Numbered from the stretch's first letter, positions 52,543-61,293 are shown. The stretch is DNA of 64,000 nt from Pseudomonas putida (GCF_028682455.1 NZ_JANHLD010000003.1:682001-746000), one strand, 5' to 3'. The notes: generated by a model not told the origin, from the sequence alone. A program made the numbers and translations.

Positions 52543-55254
52543 TCAACTCGCTTCGAATGTGTTCAGCAAGACCGCCAGCTGGCGGCGTTGCTCGGTGGTA
52601 ATTTCGGGGTCGGCGCCACTCTTGGCGTTTTCCTGGGTAAGCCAGGCCAGGCCCGATAACCAATCCACCTGGTAACGCTGCTCTTGATGCGAAGGCTGCT
52701 CCGACAAGATCGGCAACTCGCCCGCAGGCACCGAGCGATAGAAGCTGAACACCGGTGCCGGAGCGCCGAGCAGGCACTTGGGGCGCTCTGCCTCAGGCTT
52801 GGCCAGCAGGCCGAACCACGAGAGGAAATCGCGCATCGCCAGCTGTACCGCCAGCACCTGGCGCTGCACCATCTGTTCGCGGCGCACGCCACCCTGCGCG
52901 CGATGGGTCACGGCCTCGTCCAGCTGCGCCATGAAGGTCTTGCTGCGCACCGCGCTGATCAGCTCTTCGGTGAGGGCTTCGACCACGTCCTTTTTCTGGC
53001 GCAGGCGTTGCAGCAGCAGCGGGCGCGTACCCAGGTCGCGCATGTGCTTGATCCAGGCCTTGAGCGCGGCGCGGGCAAAGCGCTGCTCGGCGGTCAGGCG
53101 CTGGGTCAGGGCTTGCTTGGGCGCAGCGACAGGTTCGGCCTGGGGCGTGGCGAACAGGTTGCCAAAGTTGAGCGCCGGCGCCAGGTTGGCCGGTGCATTG
53201 AAGGGCTGCTCGGGTTCTGCCTCGGCTTCGGCATCCAGGCCCTCGATGTTGTAGATGCCGCCCAGGTACAGGTCGCGCAGCTCTTCGACCGGCACTTGCA
53301 GTGCATGGATCAGCTCACCGATGGCATCGGGATCGGCCCCCAGGTTATTGAGCAAGAACTGGGTCTTCTGGCGTTTCTTGTCCAGCAACTGCTCGAAGTC
53401 TTCTTCGCGCCACACATACAAACCGTGTTCCAGCAGGTCGGTACGACACTGCTCCAGTTGCTCTTCGATGCGGGTCAGCTTGAAGTCGATATTGGCGACG
53501 CTCGTGAAGCTGTTGCTGAAGCGGGTGATACCGCCATCGTTGAGGCCGAGCATCGCCTGGAAGGCTTCCTGCGGCTCCTTCACATGACGCTGCACCGACG
53601 AGTTGGCGGCGAAGCACTGCTTGAGGTCGTCCAGGCGCGCCACATGCCGGGGGGTGAACTGGCCTTCGTCACCGCTGTCGGCATCCAGATCGACGAAGGC
53701 GGTGTCCTCGCGGCGCGGCTTGCGCACCAGGTAGGTGTTGTTGAAGGGCTGGCCAGACCAGTCTTTCATCCATTCAAGGTTGCCGAAGCGCTCGACCATG
53801 GTCAGCTTGATCATGTTCTCGCAGCCTTCGGGCAAGGCTGCTTTCTCCAGGCCAAGGGTGCTGCCGACGAAGGTGTCGAGCATGGTCAGGGCCCAGATCA
53901 GGCCAGGCGCGCGCTTGCTGCGCTCCTTGGGGGTGGCGCCTTGGGTGTTGTGAATCCAGCGGGTCAGCACCGGGCCGACGGTCACCACTTCACTTTGCTT
54001 GTTGGTGGTGGTGCACAGCACCAGGGCGTTCATCTGCTGCGAGTCGCTGTAGCGCTCGAACAGGTACGCCACCTTGCCACGCAGCAGCAGGGTCGCGATC
54101 GGGTTGATCTCTTCGACCGCGCTCGCGCTCGCGGCGTCTTCGATGCGCAGCAGTTTCTGGCGCGTGCGGTAGCCTGGGAAGTCGAGCAGGTCGACCTCCT
54201 TGACCACCGGGTCCTTGGGCTGGTTGCTCAGGCAGAAGGTCATCTCGACCGTCAGTGCCGCCAGCTGGGCCACGGTCAGGCCGGTGCTGGACTGCGGCTT
54301 GCCGTCGCGTACCGGCAACACGTTCACCGACACATCACGCCCGGTCCCCAGGCGCCCGAGGATGTCCACGTTCATGATGTTGTGGACCTGGACCAACACG
54401 CCATCGACCTCATGGACCAGGACACTGAGCGGTGCGTACACGGTCTGCGGGAAACCCATTTTCTGCAGGGCGCCGACCAGTTGCTCGTAGGTCTCGGTCA
54501 GCAGGTCCTGCTCGCCCCAGAGGATCGAGAACAGCTTGGCCCGCTGGCGGTAGTTCAGGCGCGGGGCCAGTTTCATCACCCGTGGCCAGTACGTGTCGGC
54601 CAGCTTGCGCACCGACTTTTCGTAGTTGCCCTTGAGGTAGTCCCACAGCGCGACAACGTCATCGGCGGTGACACCGGGCTGCAGGTTTTCTGCCTCGCGG
54701 CCTTCGAACGCCTTGAGCGCCGACTGGATGCGCTCTTCGGTGAACTCGTAGTCGAGCCGTTCCTGGTCGAAATCTTCGAACCAGGTGTTGGCGAGGACCT
54801 TGGCCACTTCGATTTCGCTGAACAGCTTGAGCTGCACCGGGAAGCTGGCGTCGGGGCTTGGCTGTGCCCAGCGGGTGAAGCGGGTCACCACACCGGTGGC
54901 TTCCTTGCCAAGGCCGGTGGGGTTGACGTGCTTGAGGAAGTCGATGGGCTTGCCGCCGAGTTCGGTCATCAGGCTGCCGCTGGTGTCGGCGGCCAGCGAA
55001 GAGATCAGGTACGACTTGCCCGCCTGGGACAGGCCGAAAAAGCCGATCACCATCGGCGTTGCCGCGGCCTGCTGCAGGTCTCTGGCCCGGTTGCGGGCCC
55101 GGTGCAGGCGCAGGCTCAGGCCGTCGGCCTCGGCCTCGACACTGGCGGCGTTGCCACGGACCTGGTCAATCCACGCCAGCGCCTCGTCGGCGCCTTTGTG
55201 TACGGCGCCCCAAGCGCCCATCAGTTGTTGCTGCTTCGGCGTTAGATTGCTCAT
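52543..55254 (-). CDS. srfC: SrfC, virulence-factor family protein with P-loop GTPase-like domain
   Basis: A 903-aa cytoplasmic protein, start ATG 55254 (MSNLTPKQQQLMGAW) in a 4-bp overlap with the srfB stop. After an N-terminal helical region comes Walker A GLSQAGKS (74-81), and at about 353-362 DLLDFPGYRT, a G3-type DxxG motif. The spacing and long helical C-terminus (about 560-900) recall dynamin-like GTPases, although the gap between G1 and G3 (about 270 residues) is larger than usual. SrfC was named in Salmonella as an SsrB-regulated factor, and its biochemical role is unsettled. It is adjacent to SrfB in all known loci. Confidence 0.88.
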   Translation of the reverse strand: MSNLTPKQQQLMGAWGAVHKGADEALAWIDQVRGNAASVEAEADGLSLRLHRARNRARDLQQAAATPMVIGFFGLSQAGKSYLISSLAADTSGSLMTELGGKPIDFLKHVNPTGLGKEATGVVTRFTRWAQPSPDASFPVQLKLFSEIEVAKVLANTWFEDFDQERLDYEFTEERIQSALKAFEGREAENLQPGVTADDVVALWDYLKGNYEKSVRKLADTYWPRVMKLAPRLNYRQRAKLFSILWGEQDLLTETYEQLVGALQKMGFPQTVYAPLSVLVHEVDGVLVQVHNIMNVDILGRLGTGRDVSVNVLPVRDGKPQSSTGLTVAQLAALTVEMTFCLSNQPKDPVVKEVDLLDFPGYRTRQKLLRIEDAASASAVEEINPIATLLLRGKVAYLFERYSDSQQMNALVLCTTTNKQSEVVTVGPVLTRWIHNTQGATPKERSKRAPGLIWALTMLDTFVGSTLGLEKAALPEGCENMIKLTMVERFGNLEWMKDWSGQPFNNTYLVRKPRREDTAFVDLDADSGDEGQFTPRHVARLDDLKQCFAANSSVQRHVKEPQEAFQAMLGLNDGGITRFSNSFTSVANIDFKLTRIEEQLEQCRTDLLEHGLYVWREEDFEQLLDKKRQKTQFLLNNLGADPDAIGELIHALQVPVEELRDLYLGGIYNIEGLDAEAEAEPEQPFNAPANLAPALNFGNLFATPQAEPVAAPKQALTQRLTAEQRFARAALKAWIKHMRDLGTRPLLLQRLRQKKDVVEALTEELISAVRSKTFMAQLDEAVTHRAQGGVRREQMVQRQVLAVQLAMRDFLSWFGLLAKPEAERPKCLLGAPAPVFSFYRSVPAGELPILSEQPSHQEQRYQVDWLSGLAWLTQENAKSGADPEITTEQRRQLAVLLNTFEAS

Positions 55255-58200
55255 TTTCCTTTGACGTTCCCGCTGTCGAGCCAATAGTCACTGCCACTCA
55301 GGTTGCTGTTGGGCATGGTGTTGAGTGAGAGCTCAAGATCCCGTTCGAAGTCGAAGTCGGCATCCTGGATGTTCGATTTCAGGTCGCAAATCACCAGCTT
55401 GTCGCTGATCAGTCCTTGCTCGAGGAGCAAATCCGATGGCTCCTCGACGGCCAGGCGTAGGCGCAGCACCGGTGCTTTGCCACCCTTGCCCAGGGCCTGG
55501 GAGAAGTTGCGACTGCCACGGGGGGTGAAACGCAAGGTGTAGAGGGGTGATGCCGACCAGCGTTCGGCAGCCAGTTGCCGGTAGCCCAGGTGCATGTCGC
55601 CACGCATCTCCAGCCAAGGCGTACCGCGCTCATCGCCTTCACCGACCACAGGCAGCTCGATGCGGCCCTTGTTGGAGGTGAGGTTGTGATAGAGCACGTC
55701 GGCATGCTTGATGGTGCCGGCGTTGTCGATCTGGCCGAAGTGGCGGATGGTCGAGTAGGGCTTGAGCGCGGCGGTGCGGAAGTAGAAGTTCGGCACGCTG
55801 TGCTTGGCGCACAGCAGGCAGATCATCGCCCCGACCGACGCCGTGCTTTTCGGGTCATCGATCAGGCCGTTCTTGTGGAACGGGTACCAGCCGCCCGTAC
55901 GGTAGTTCTGCAGCGGCAGAATGCGCCCCGGGGGCAAAGGCAGGCGCTGGCGAATGAACGCCTGGATACCCGGCAGGCGCGACGGCCGTCCGGTCAGCAG
56001 CAACACGTCGCAGCTGTAGTGGGAGATCACTTCGCACAGCTCGCTGAGCACTTTGGTGATGTTGATCTGCCCACCGATAAAGGCGTCGTGGACCTTTTCA
56101 AGGTCCAGCGCCAACGGCGTGTCCAGCAGCTCAAGCGTGCCGTCGCGGCCGACCTCACGGCGCACGGCGGCATTGACGAACTCCAGCACGCTGTCGCTGA
56201 CGACGGCGTCGCCCAGCAGCTGTTGCCAGCTCTGCTCAACGACCGGCAGCGGGGTTTCCGGGTTGTAGTGCTCGTAGGCCTTGAGCAAGGCCAGGCCCAG
56301 CGGCACGAACACCTGCAGGTTCAGTTGCTGGCGCAGTACGCGCTCCTGGGCACTGGCCTCGCCGTTGCCGCACAGGCGCGACATCAGTGCATCCGGGGCG
56401 TATACCCCGGCCTGCTGCAGGGCGCGGCTGAACGACGGCAGGATGAATGCCTGGATCACATCCAGGAGGATGTCATCGCCGGCAATCTTGAAGCCGTCGC
56501 GAAAGCGTTGCTCCGGCACGATGTGTACGTTGGCGCCGTTGCCACCACCGTTGTTGCCACGGTCCAGGCGGTAGTCGGTAATCACCAGGTCGGTGGTGCC
56601 GCCGCCGATGTCGATGGTCGCCAGGGTGATCTGTTCGGCCTCGGTCTTGTCGGGGCGGGCGAGTGTTTCGAAGAACTCTTCCGGGTGGCCGGCGAAGTTC
56701 TCGATTACCTCGTTGTACAGGTACACCAGCTGGCCGCAACTGGCCTCGTCCCACTCCACGCGAATGCTCGGCAACGGCGTGCGCGGGGTGATGCTTTTGT
56801 CCTTGAACGGGTTGCTTTCGCCTTCATGCCAGCCAAGGCTTTTCCATACCAGGCCGACCGCTTCGAACATGCGATTGCTGAGGATGCTGCGCTCTGCCTG
56901 GGGCATGCCAGGCGGCACGGTCAGGGTGATGCTGTTGAGCACGCGCGGTACCCGGGCGTGGCCCTGGCGCGAGCGCTGTGCCGGGCTGTTGATTTGCGAC
57001 AGCGCCTGGGTCACGACTTCGGCGAGCATGAAGGTCATCAGGTTGCTGCGCGAATAGTGCGGGGTGAAAACCGGCATGTCGTTCTTCGGCGGCAGGTACA
57101 GGGCCTGGCCGAGGTCGTTGATCAAGTGCGAGAACGGCGCGGCGGTTGCCAGCGGCTCCTTGTCGGTCTTCACGTAGGAGGCGTTGAAACGCCAGCCATG
57201 ACCGTAGGCTTTCTCGTCCCACAAGTAACGTTTCGGGCTGGACAGGCCGGTCGAGCCCTCGGTGCCGCGGCGGCGGCTGGCCAGGCGCCCGGCCTCGCCG
57301 CCGACGCGGGCGATGGTCGGCCACTGGAAGGCGTTGTGGCGCCCGCTCTTGATCGAGCAATGGTCTTTGCCGAAGTACGCCTGGGCAAACTCGACACGGC
57401 TTTCGAAGGCCTGGTTGTAGATGTGCTGCGGTTCGCACAGGTCGCGCAGTTCAAGCACATAGTTGTTCTGCATGCCGGAGCCGGCCTGGCCGTGGTCTTC
57501 GATCAGGATGCCGCACGTGCGCGAGTTGCCGACGTCCAGCACCAGGTCGACCGGGATCGGGCGGACAACGCCCTGGACATCGTTGGCCACCACGCGGATT
57601 TCCGGGATTTCGACCTTGGGCTTCTCGCTGCTTTGCTCGGCCGGGACCGGACGACGCAACAAGCTCAGCAGGTTGAGGTAGTGGCCGAGGTGGCGATTAC
57701 CCTGCAGGTCGCGGTCCAGGCGCTCGCGGGTCCAGTCGGCGCGGGCTTCGGTGTACAGCTCGGTCAACCATTCGCGAATCCAGCTCTGGGTCAGGAACCA
57801 GCCGTATTCGCGGGCGCTGCAGGCAATCTTGAAGGCCACGCCTGAGCGTACGTCCTCCTCGTTGGGGGCCAGGTATGCGGCGCCATTGAGGGTCGGCAGG
57901 ATGCGGCTGTCGAAGGCCAGGGTCAGCCGGTGGGTGTTGCCGTCGATATCCGGCTCGGGCAACTTCACCAGGCGCATCCGCGCCCAGTTGTTCGGCCCCT
58001 CGTCGAAGCGATAGGGCGGCATGAAACGCAGGAAGGGAATCGGCAGCCAGACGCCATCGAAGAGCTTCAGGCTTTCTTCCATGCTCAGGCGAAAGTGGGT
58101 GTCTTCGCTGGAGTCGAACTCCACCTGGACCACCTTTTCCGGCTCCGGCTCGTAGAAGTCCTTGTACTCCTTGGACCACAGCAGACGGGTGGGGACCATA

Positions 58201-58334
58201 CCGTTGTTGAGCTGCACGAACTTGCCGGCCTGCTCGCCATCGGGGCCCAGGTGCAGGGCGAAATCCATGAACTGGATGCCGGTGTCACTGACCAGCGTGA
58301 CCGTTTCTTCGAACTGGGTGATTTCAGGCAACAT
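55251..58334 (-). CDS. srfB: SrfB, virulence-factor family protein with Hsp70/actin-like ATPase motifs
   Basis: A 1027-aa cytoplasmic protein matching the SrfB family in length. Three signatures of the actin/Hsp70/sugar-kinase fold are visible: phosphate-1 loop DLVLDVGNSRTCGILIED (263-280), phosphate-2 loop ATIDIGGGTTDLVITDY (about 570-587), and adenosine-type motif LLLTGRPSRLPGIQAFI (about 777-793). An N-terminal domain of about 250 residues precedes the ATPase core, with a beta-rich C-terminus. It probably binds ATP and may polymerise or act as a chaperone-like clamp. It begins 17 bp after srfA and overlaps srfC by 4 bp. Confidence 0.92.
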   Translation of the reverse strand: MLPEITQFEETVTLVSDTGIQFMDFALHLGPDGEQAGKFVQLNNGMVPTRLLWSKEYKDFYEPEPEKVVQVEFDSSEDTHFRLSMEESLKLFDGVWLPIPFLRFMPPYRFDEGPNNWARMRLVKLPEPDIDGNTHRLTLAFDSRILPTLNGAAYLAPNEEDVRSGVAFKIACSAREYGWFLTQSWIREWLTELYTEARADWTRERLDRDLQGNRHLGHYLNLLSLLRRPVPAEQSSEKPKVEIPEIRVVANDVQGVVRPIPVDLVLDVGNSRTCGILIEDHGQAGSGMQNNYVLELRDLCEPQHIYNQAFESRVEFAQAYFGKDHCSIKSGRHNAFQWPTIARVGGEAGRLASRRRGTEGSTGLSSPKRYLWDEKAYGHGWRFNASYVKTDKEPLATAAPFSHLINDLGQALYLPPKNDMPVFTPHYSRSNLMTFMLAEVVTQALSQINSPAQRSRQGHARVPRVLNSITLTVPPGMPQAERSILSNRMFEAVGLVWKSLGWHEGESNPFKDKSITPRTPLPSIRVEWDEASCGQLVYLYNEVIENFAGHPEEFFETLARPDKTEAEQITLATIDIGGGTTDLVITDYRLDRGNNGGGNGANVHIVPEQRFRDGFKIAGDDILLDVIQAFILPSFSRALQQAGVYAPDALMSRLCGNGEASAQERVLRQQLNLQVFVPLGLALLKAYEHYNPETPLPVVEQSWQQLLGDAVVSDSVLEFVNAAVRREVGRDGTLELLDTPLALDLEKVHDAFIGGQINITKVLSELCEVISHYSCDVLLLTGRPSRLPGIQAFIRQRLPLPPGRILPLQNYRTGGWYPFHKNGLIDDPKSTASVGAMICLLCAKHSVPNFYFRTAALKPYSTIRHFGQIDNAGTIKHADVLYHNLTSNKGRIELPVVGEGDERGTPWLEMRGDMHLGYRQLAAERWSASPLYTLRFTPRGSRNFSQALGKGGKAPVLRLRLAVEEPSDLLLEQGLISDKLVICDLKSNIQDADFDFERDLELSLNTMPNSNLSGSDYWLDSGNVKGK

Positions 58335-58351
58335 CTTCTGCGTTTCTCGTG

Positions 58352-59821
58352 TTATTGGCCGGCTGGTTTCATCAGCATGTCGAAGTCTTTCGCACCGTAG
58401 TTACCCTTGCAGTCGGCGACACTTTGCGCGCCGGGTTTGCAATTCACTTGGGGAAGTTCGTAGCTGCTGCCATCGGCGCAGGCCGCCTGGCCTTCGCTGT
58501 TGATCGACAGCGTGCCACCGCTCATGGAGGCGGCCACCGGGGCATTGCAGCGCACACCATCGGAGCGGCTGACCGTGGCCTGGCCCTTGCCATTCTGGAA
58601 GTCGTACTTCAGGCGCAGCGACTTGCCGGTGCCGACTTCCTGGATGCCGGCACCGTTGTACTTGCCGTTGAGAAAGTCTGCCGCGCCGTCGCCGGCCTCG
58701 GGCGGAATGGTCAGCTGGGGCGCCTGCGCCTGCGCCTGCGCGTCAGGTGGCAGCTCGGGCGGTGCCGGAGGCTGTTGTGCCTGGAGCTCTGCGGGAGGTG
58801 CCTCGGCTGCGGGGTGCTCTGTACCGGCTTCTGGAGGAGTGGTTTCGGGGGCACCGGGTGAATTGGACGCCCCAGGTTCCGTCGCTGGCGGTATAGCGCC
58901 TTCGGGGGCGCCGCCGAGTGGGTTCTGCGTGCCGGGTGCCGTGCCATCTGCCGGCAGTGCCGCGCCAGTTCCCGTGCCTGTGCCTGCTCCGTGACCGGTC
59001 ACCGACAAACCGTTGCCGCCAGGCAGGCCAAGGTGTGTTACGCCACCGTCTGCGGGCAGGTTTTGCCCGGGCACGTCGAACGCCGGGGCGTTCAGGCCGC
59101 CCAGGCCCAGGCCTGGCCAGCAGCTGCGCAGGCCGAACAGCAGCAGGGCCAGCAGCGGCAACAGCAGCAACAGCCACATCCAGCGACGCCACCAGGGGCG
59201 CCTGGCAACCTCGGCGATCACCGGCGCTGGCGCAGGCGCTGGCGGCGCGATAGGGGCTGCTGGTGCAGGGGCGACAGGTTCGGCCGCTTTCGCGGTGCTG
59301 GGGTAGAGGCAGTGCAGGGGCTGGCGGCTGCGCTCGGCGCCGGCGTGGATAAAGCCCCAGAAGGTCAGTACCGGCTTGCCGTCGACCAGATAGACAAAGT
59401 TCTCGTCAGGGAAGGGCACCACGCAGGTCAGCAACTTGCCGAACACCGTGCGATCGCCCTGGGCGCCGGGCTTGCTGCCGGGCAGCGGCTGGCCATTGGC
59501 GTCGAGGCCGAGAAGGTCGTTGCTCAGTTCGTTGATCTTGCGTTGCAGCACCTCCAGTTCCGCGCGTGCAGGGGCGCGTTCTTCTTCGGTGGCACTACTC
59601 CAGGGAATCACATCGCCGGGGCGGTCGCTGTACCAGTCGATGGTACTGCCGCGCTCGTCCGACTGCGGAATGGCAAGGTGTTCAACCAATTCGGGATGGT
59701 CGGGATTTTTGCGCCGAATGGCTTCGCGCAGCTGCAAGGCGGCCCGGTACACCGGCTGGCCGGTTTCGCCCAGCGCAGTAAACGACTCACTTTTACCGCT
59801 GCGTAGCAGTACTCCGCGCAT
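58352..59821 (-). CDS. srfA: SrfA-family bitopic membrane protein
   Basis: A 489-aa protein from ATG 59821 (MRGVLLRSGKSESFTALGET), chosen because this matches the SrfA N-terminus, AAGG lies upstream, and the promoter candidate would fall inside the longer frame (to 59905). The cytoplasmic domain (about 1-165) contains RAALQLREAIRRKNP, STIDWYSDRPGD and LVDGKPVLTFWGF. A Pro/Ala linker leads to one transmembrane helix (about 214-232, WMWLLLLLPLLALLLFGLRS). A low-complexity Pro/Gly/Ala/Glu periplasmic region (about 240-370) ends in a small Cys-containing domain (GVRCNAP, ACADGSS, NCKPG, DCKGNYG). First gene of the run. Confidence 0.85.
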   Translation of the reverse strand: MRGVLLRSGKSESFTALGETGQPVYRAALQLREAIRRKNPDHPELVEHLAIPQSDERGSTIDWYSDRPGDVIPWSSATEEERAPARAELEVLQRKINELSNDLLGLDANGQPLPGSKPGAQGDRTVFGKLLTCVVPFPDENFVYLVDGKPVLTFWGFIHAGAERSRQPLHCLYPSTAKAAEPVAPAPAAPIAPPAPAPAPVIAEVARRPWWRRWMWLLLLLPLLALLLFGLRSCWPGLGLGGLNAPAFDVPGQNLPADGGVTHLGLPGGNGLSVTGHGAGTGTGTGAALPADGTAPGTQNPLGGAPEGAIPPATEPGASNSPGAPETTPPEAGTEHPAAEAPPAELQAQQPPAPPELPPDAQAQAQAPQLTIPPEAGDGAADFLNGKYNGAGIQEVGTGKSLRLKYDFQNGKGQATVSRSDGVRCNAPVAASMSGGTLSINSEGQAACADGSSYELPQVNCKPGAQSVADCKGNYGAKDFDMLMKPAGQ

Positions 59822-59892
59822 CCTTGCCCTACCTTCTCGCTCTTCCAATAAGCTCGGACGCGTCATAAAGGAGGCGCCAGAAATGTTGAGCA

Positions 59893-59921
59893 ACACTAAC
59901 GGCATGCGCAGAGGGCGTCAA
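59893..59921 (-). promoter_or_regulatory. Candidate sigma-70 promoter of the srf run
   Basis: On the minus strand TTGACG (59921-59916) and TAGTGT (59898-59893) are separated by 17 bp, close to the sigma-70 consensus. They lie about 72 bp upstream of the chosen srfA start. No operator is evident. Confidence 0.4.
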
Positions 59922-59994
59922 TTCAAATGGATGGCATTTTGCTATTGGTTGGCAAGGTAGCCCTCGAATGGGCTGAATCGGGTAGAAGCGGGCT

Positions 59995-60034
59995 ACCCCG
60001 CGATGGCGATCAGACAGTCAAATCGCATCGCGGG
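59995..60034. repeat. REP-like inverted repeat upstream of srfA
   Basis: CCCCGCGATGGCGAT (59995-60009) pairs with ATCGCATCGCGGGG (60021-60034) with one bulge. The core gcgggctaccccgcgat is a variant of the Pseudomonas REP sequence seen after lapC and after the efflux operon. It lies in the 540-bp gap between srfA and the gene at 60362. Confidence 0.55.
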
Positions 60035-60067
60035 GCAGGTCGAGACGTCGCACCGTCGCTGCTACGG

Positions 60068-60202
60068 TCAGCTGTCTTCTATGCCATCGAGCAACGCATC
60101 CACCAGCCCCTTGGCCATTTCTACCGAATGCAGGGTGGACCAGGGAAAGCCCTTGTGGGCCGGGTCGATGTCGTCGAATTCCCGGGGACAATCAGACGGC
60201 AT
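60068..60202 (-). CDS. Possible small protein or C-terminal gene remnant (44 aa)
   Basis: In the gap upstream of srfA an ATG at 60202 opens 44 codons ending at 60068. The sequence has protein-like composition (EFDDIDPAHKGFPWSTLHSV, then EMAKGLVDALLDGIEDS) and looks like the tail of a folded protein. There is no ribosome site, and the frame is stopped just upstream at 60227. It could be a real short gene or a leftover C-terminus. No family recognised. Confidence 0.3.
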   Translation of the reverse strand: MPSDCPREFDDIDPAHKGFPWSTLHSVEMAKGLVDALLDGIEDS

Positions 60203-60361
60203 TCGACAGGCGAGGTCGGGTATTTCCTAGGGCGTACAAACAGCCAGCCCTTTCACTGTGCTCGAAATAAAATCTGACATTCCTGGCCCAGCCAACAGGT
60301 AGACTGATGGCGCACTGCCATGCGCGGCGTATTCATAGAAGAAGCGTTGAGAGGATAGAGA

Positions 60362-61273
60362 ATGAGTCTCTGGGATGACCTGAAAAAGAAAGCCGTCGAC
60401 GCCAACCCCGAACTGGCTGCCAAGGCGGCCCAGGCACTGACCAAGGCCAAGGAGTTGGCAGTGGAGGCCGGCCAGAAGGCGGCGCCGGTGCTCAAGGAAG
60501 CGACCGAGAAGGCCGCCGCCTATGCCAACGAAAAGACCCCGATCCTCAAGGCCCAGGCGCTCAAGGCGATCGACGACGCCAAGGTGCGCCGCGCCGAGCT
60601 CAAGGAGCGCGCCAAGCATGACAAGGCTGCCCGCGACGAAATGATCCGTACCATGTACGACATCAGCCTGTCGGCCGAAGACCCCAACTTTATCGACGAG
60701 CCGTTCAACCACTACGACCGCCAGCTGTGTTTCTTCGTGGTCAGCGGCCAGGTACTCGACACCCAGAAGCGCAACCAGACGCACCTGAGCGCCAGCCATT
60801 CGCACCACTCCGGTGGCGGCTACATGATCAATGGCTATGGATCGGTCGGCGGCAGCTCGTCGTCGATGCACGTCAGCAGTCACCAAGTGCAGGAGCACGA
60901 GTTCTGGGTTCGCCTGGACGACGGCAAGGAAGCCTGCTTCCAGTTCAACAACAGCAACGTGCGCATCCGTGAAGGGCAGTACGTCAGCATGCTGTTCGCA
61001 CGCCCTGCCGACAGCAACAACGGCAGAATGGTCGCGCTCTACAACCACAACGCCGAAGCCAACTACAGCGTGGCCTCGGCGGCCGAGATCAACCAGATGT
61101 TCAACCTGTACACGGTCGAGCCCGGGCTGTTCAACAAGACCGAGGTGACCACCACTCGCAAGCGGCTGTTGATGGAACTGGAGCGACGCCTGGGGCAGTT
61201 GGCAACCTACTCGGCGCTGCACGGCAAGGCGCCGGTGCAAGGGCAGTTGATCGAGGGCCAGCCCCAGGGCTGA
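60362..61273 (+). CDS. Unknown protein: Ala/Lys-rich helical N-terminus plus His/Ser/Gly-rich and beta domain
   Basis: A 303-aa protein with a good ribosome site (GAGAGGATAGAGA). Residues 1-95 are amphipathic helix with repeating A-x-K-A/E blocks (KAAQALTKAKELAVEAGQKA; KEATEKAAAYANEK), similar to membrane- or lipid-binding helices. Residues about 120-175 are rich in His, Ser and Gly (SHSHHSGGGYM; GGSSSSMHVSSH). A small beta domain follows (EFWVRLDDGKEACFQFNN; REGQYVSMLFARP), resembling a ligand-binding module seen in assorted membrane proteins. There is no signal peptide or transmembrane helix. It is divergent from srfA across 540 bp. Function unknown. Confidence 0.78.
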   Translation: MSLWDDLKKKAVDANPELAAKAAQALTKAKELAVEAGQKAAPVLKEATEKAAAYANEKTPILKAQALKAIDDAKVRRAELKERAKHDKAARDEMIRTMYDISLSAEDPNFIDEPFNHYDRQLCFFVVSGQVLDTQKRNQTHLSASHSHHSGGGYMINGYGSVGGSSSSMHVSSHQVQEHEFWVRLDDGKEACFQFNNSNVRIREGQYVSMLFARPADSNNGRMVALYNHNAEANYSVASAAEINQMFNLYTVEPGLFNKTEVTTTRKRLLMELERRLGQLATYSALHGKAPVQGQLIEGQPQG

Positions 61274-61293
61274 AGAGGCGGGGCTGCGTAGGC

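Noticed and set aside
52684..57845. Long plus-strand frames (853 and 756 codons) opposite srfC and srfB
   Set aside because: Both are shadows of the real minus-strand genes, which have nucleotide-binding motifs, coupled starts and family length.
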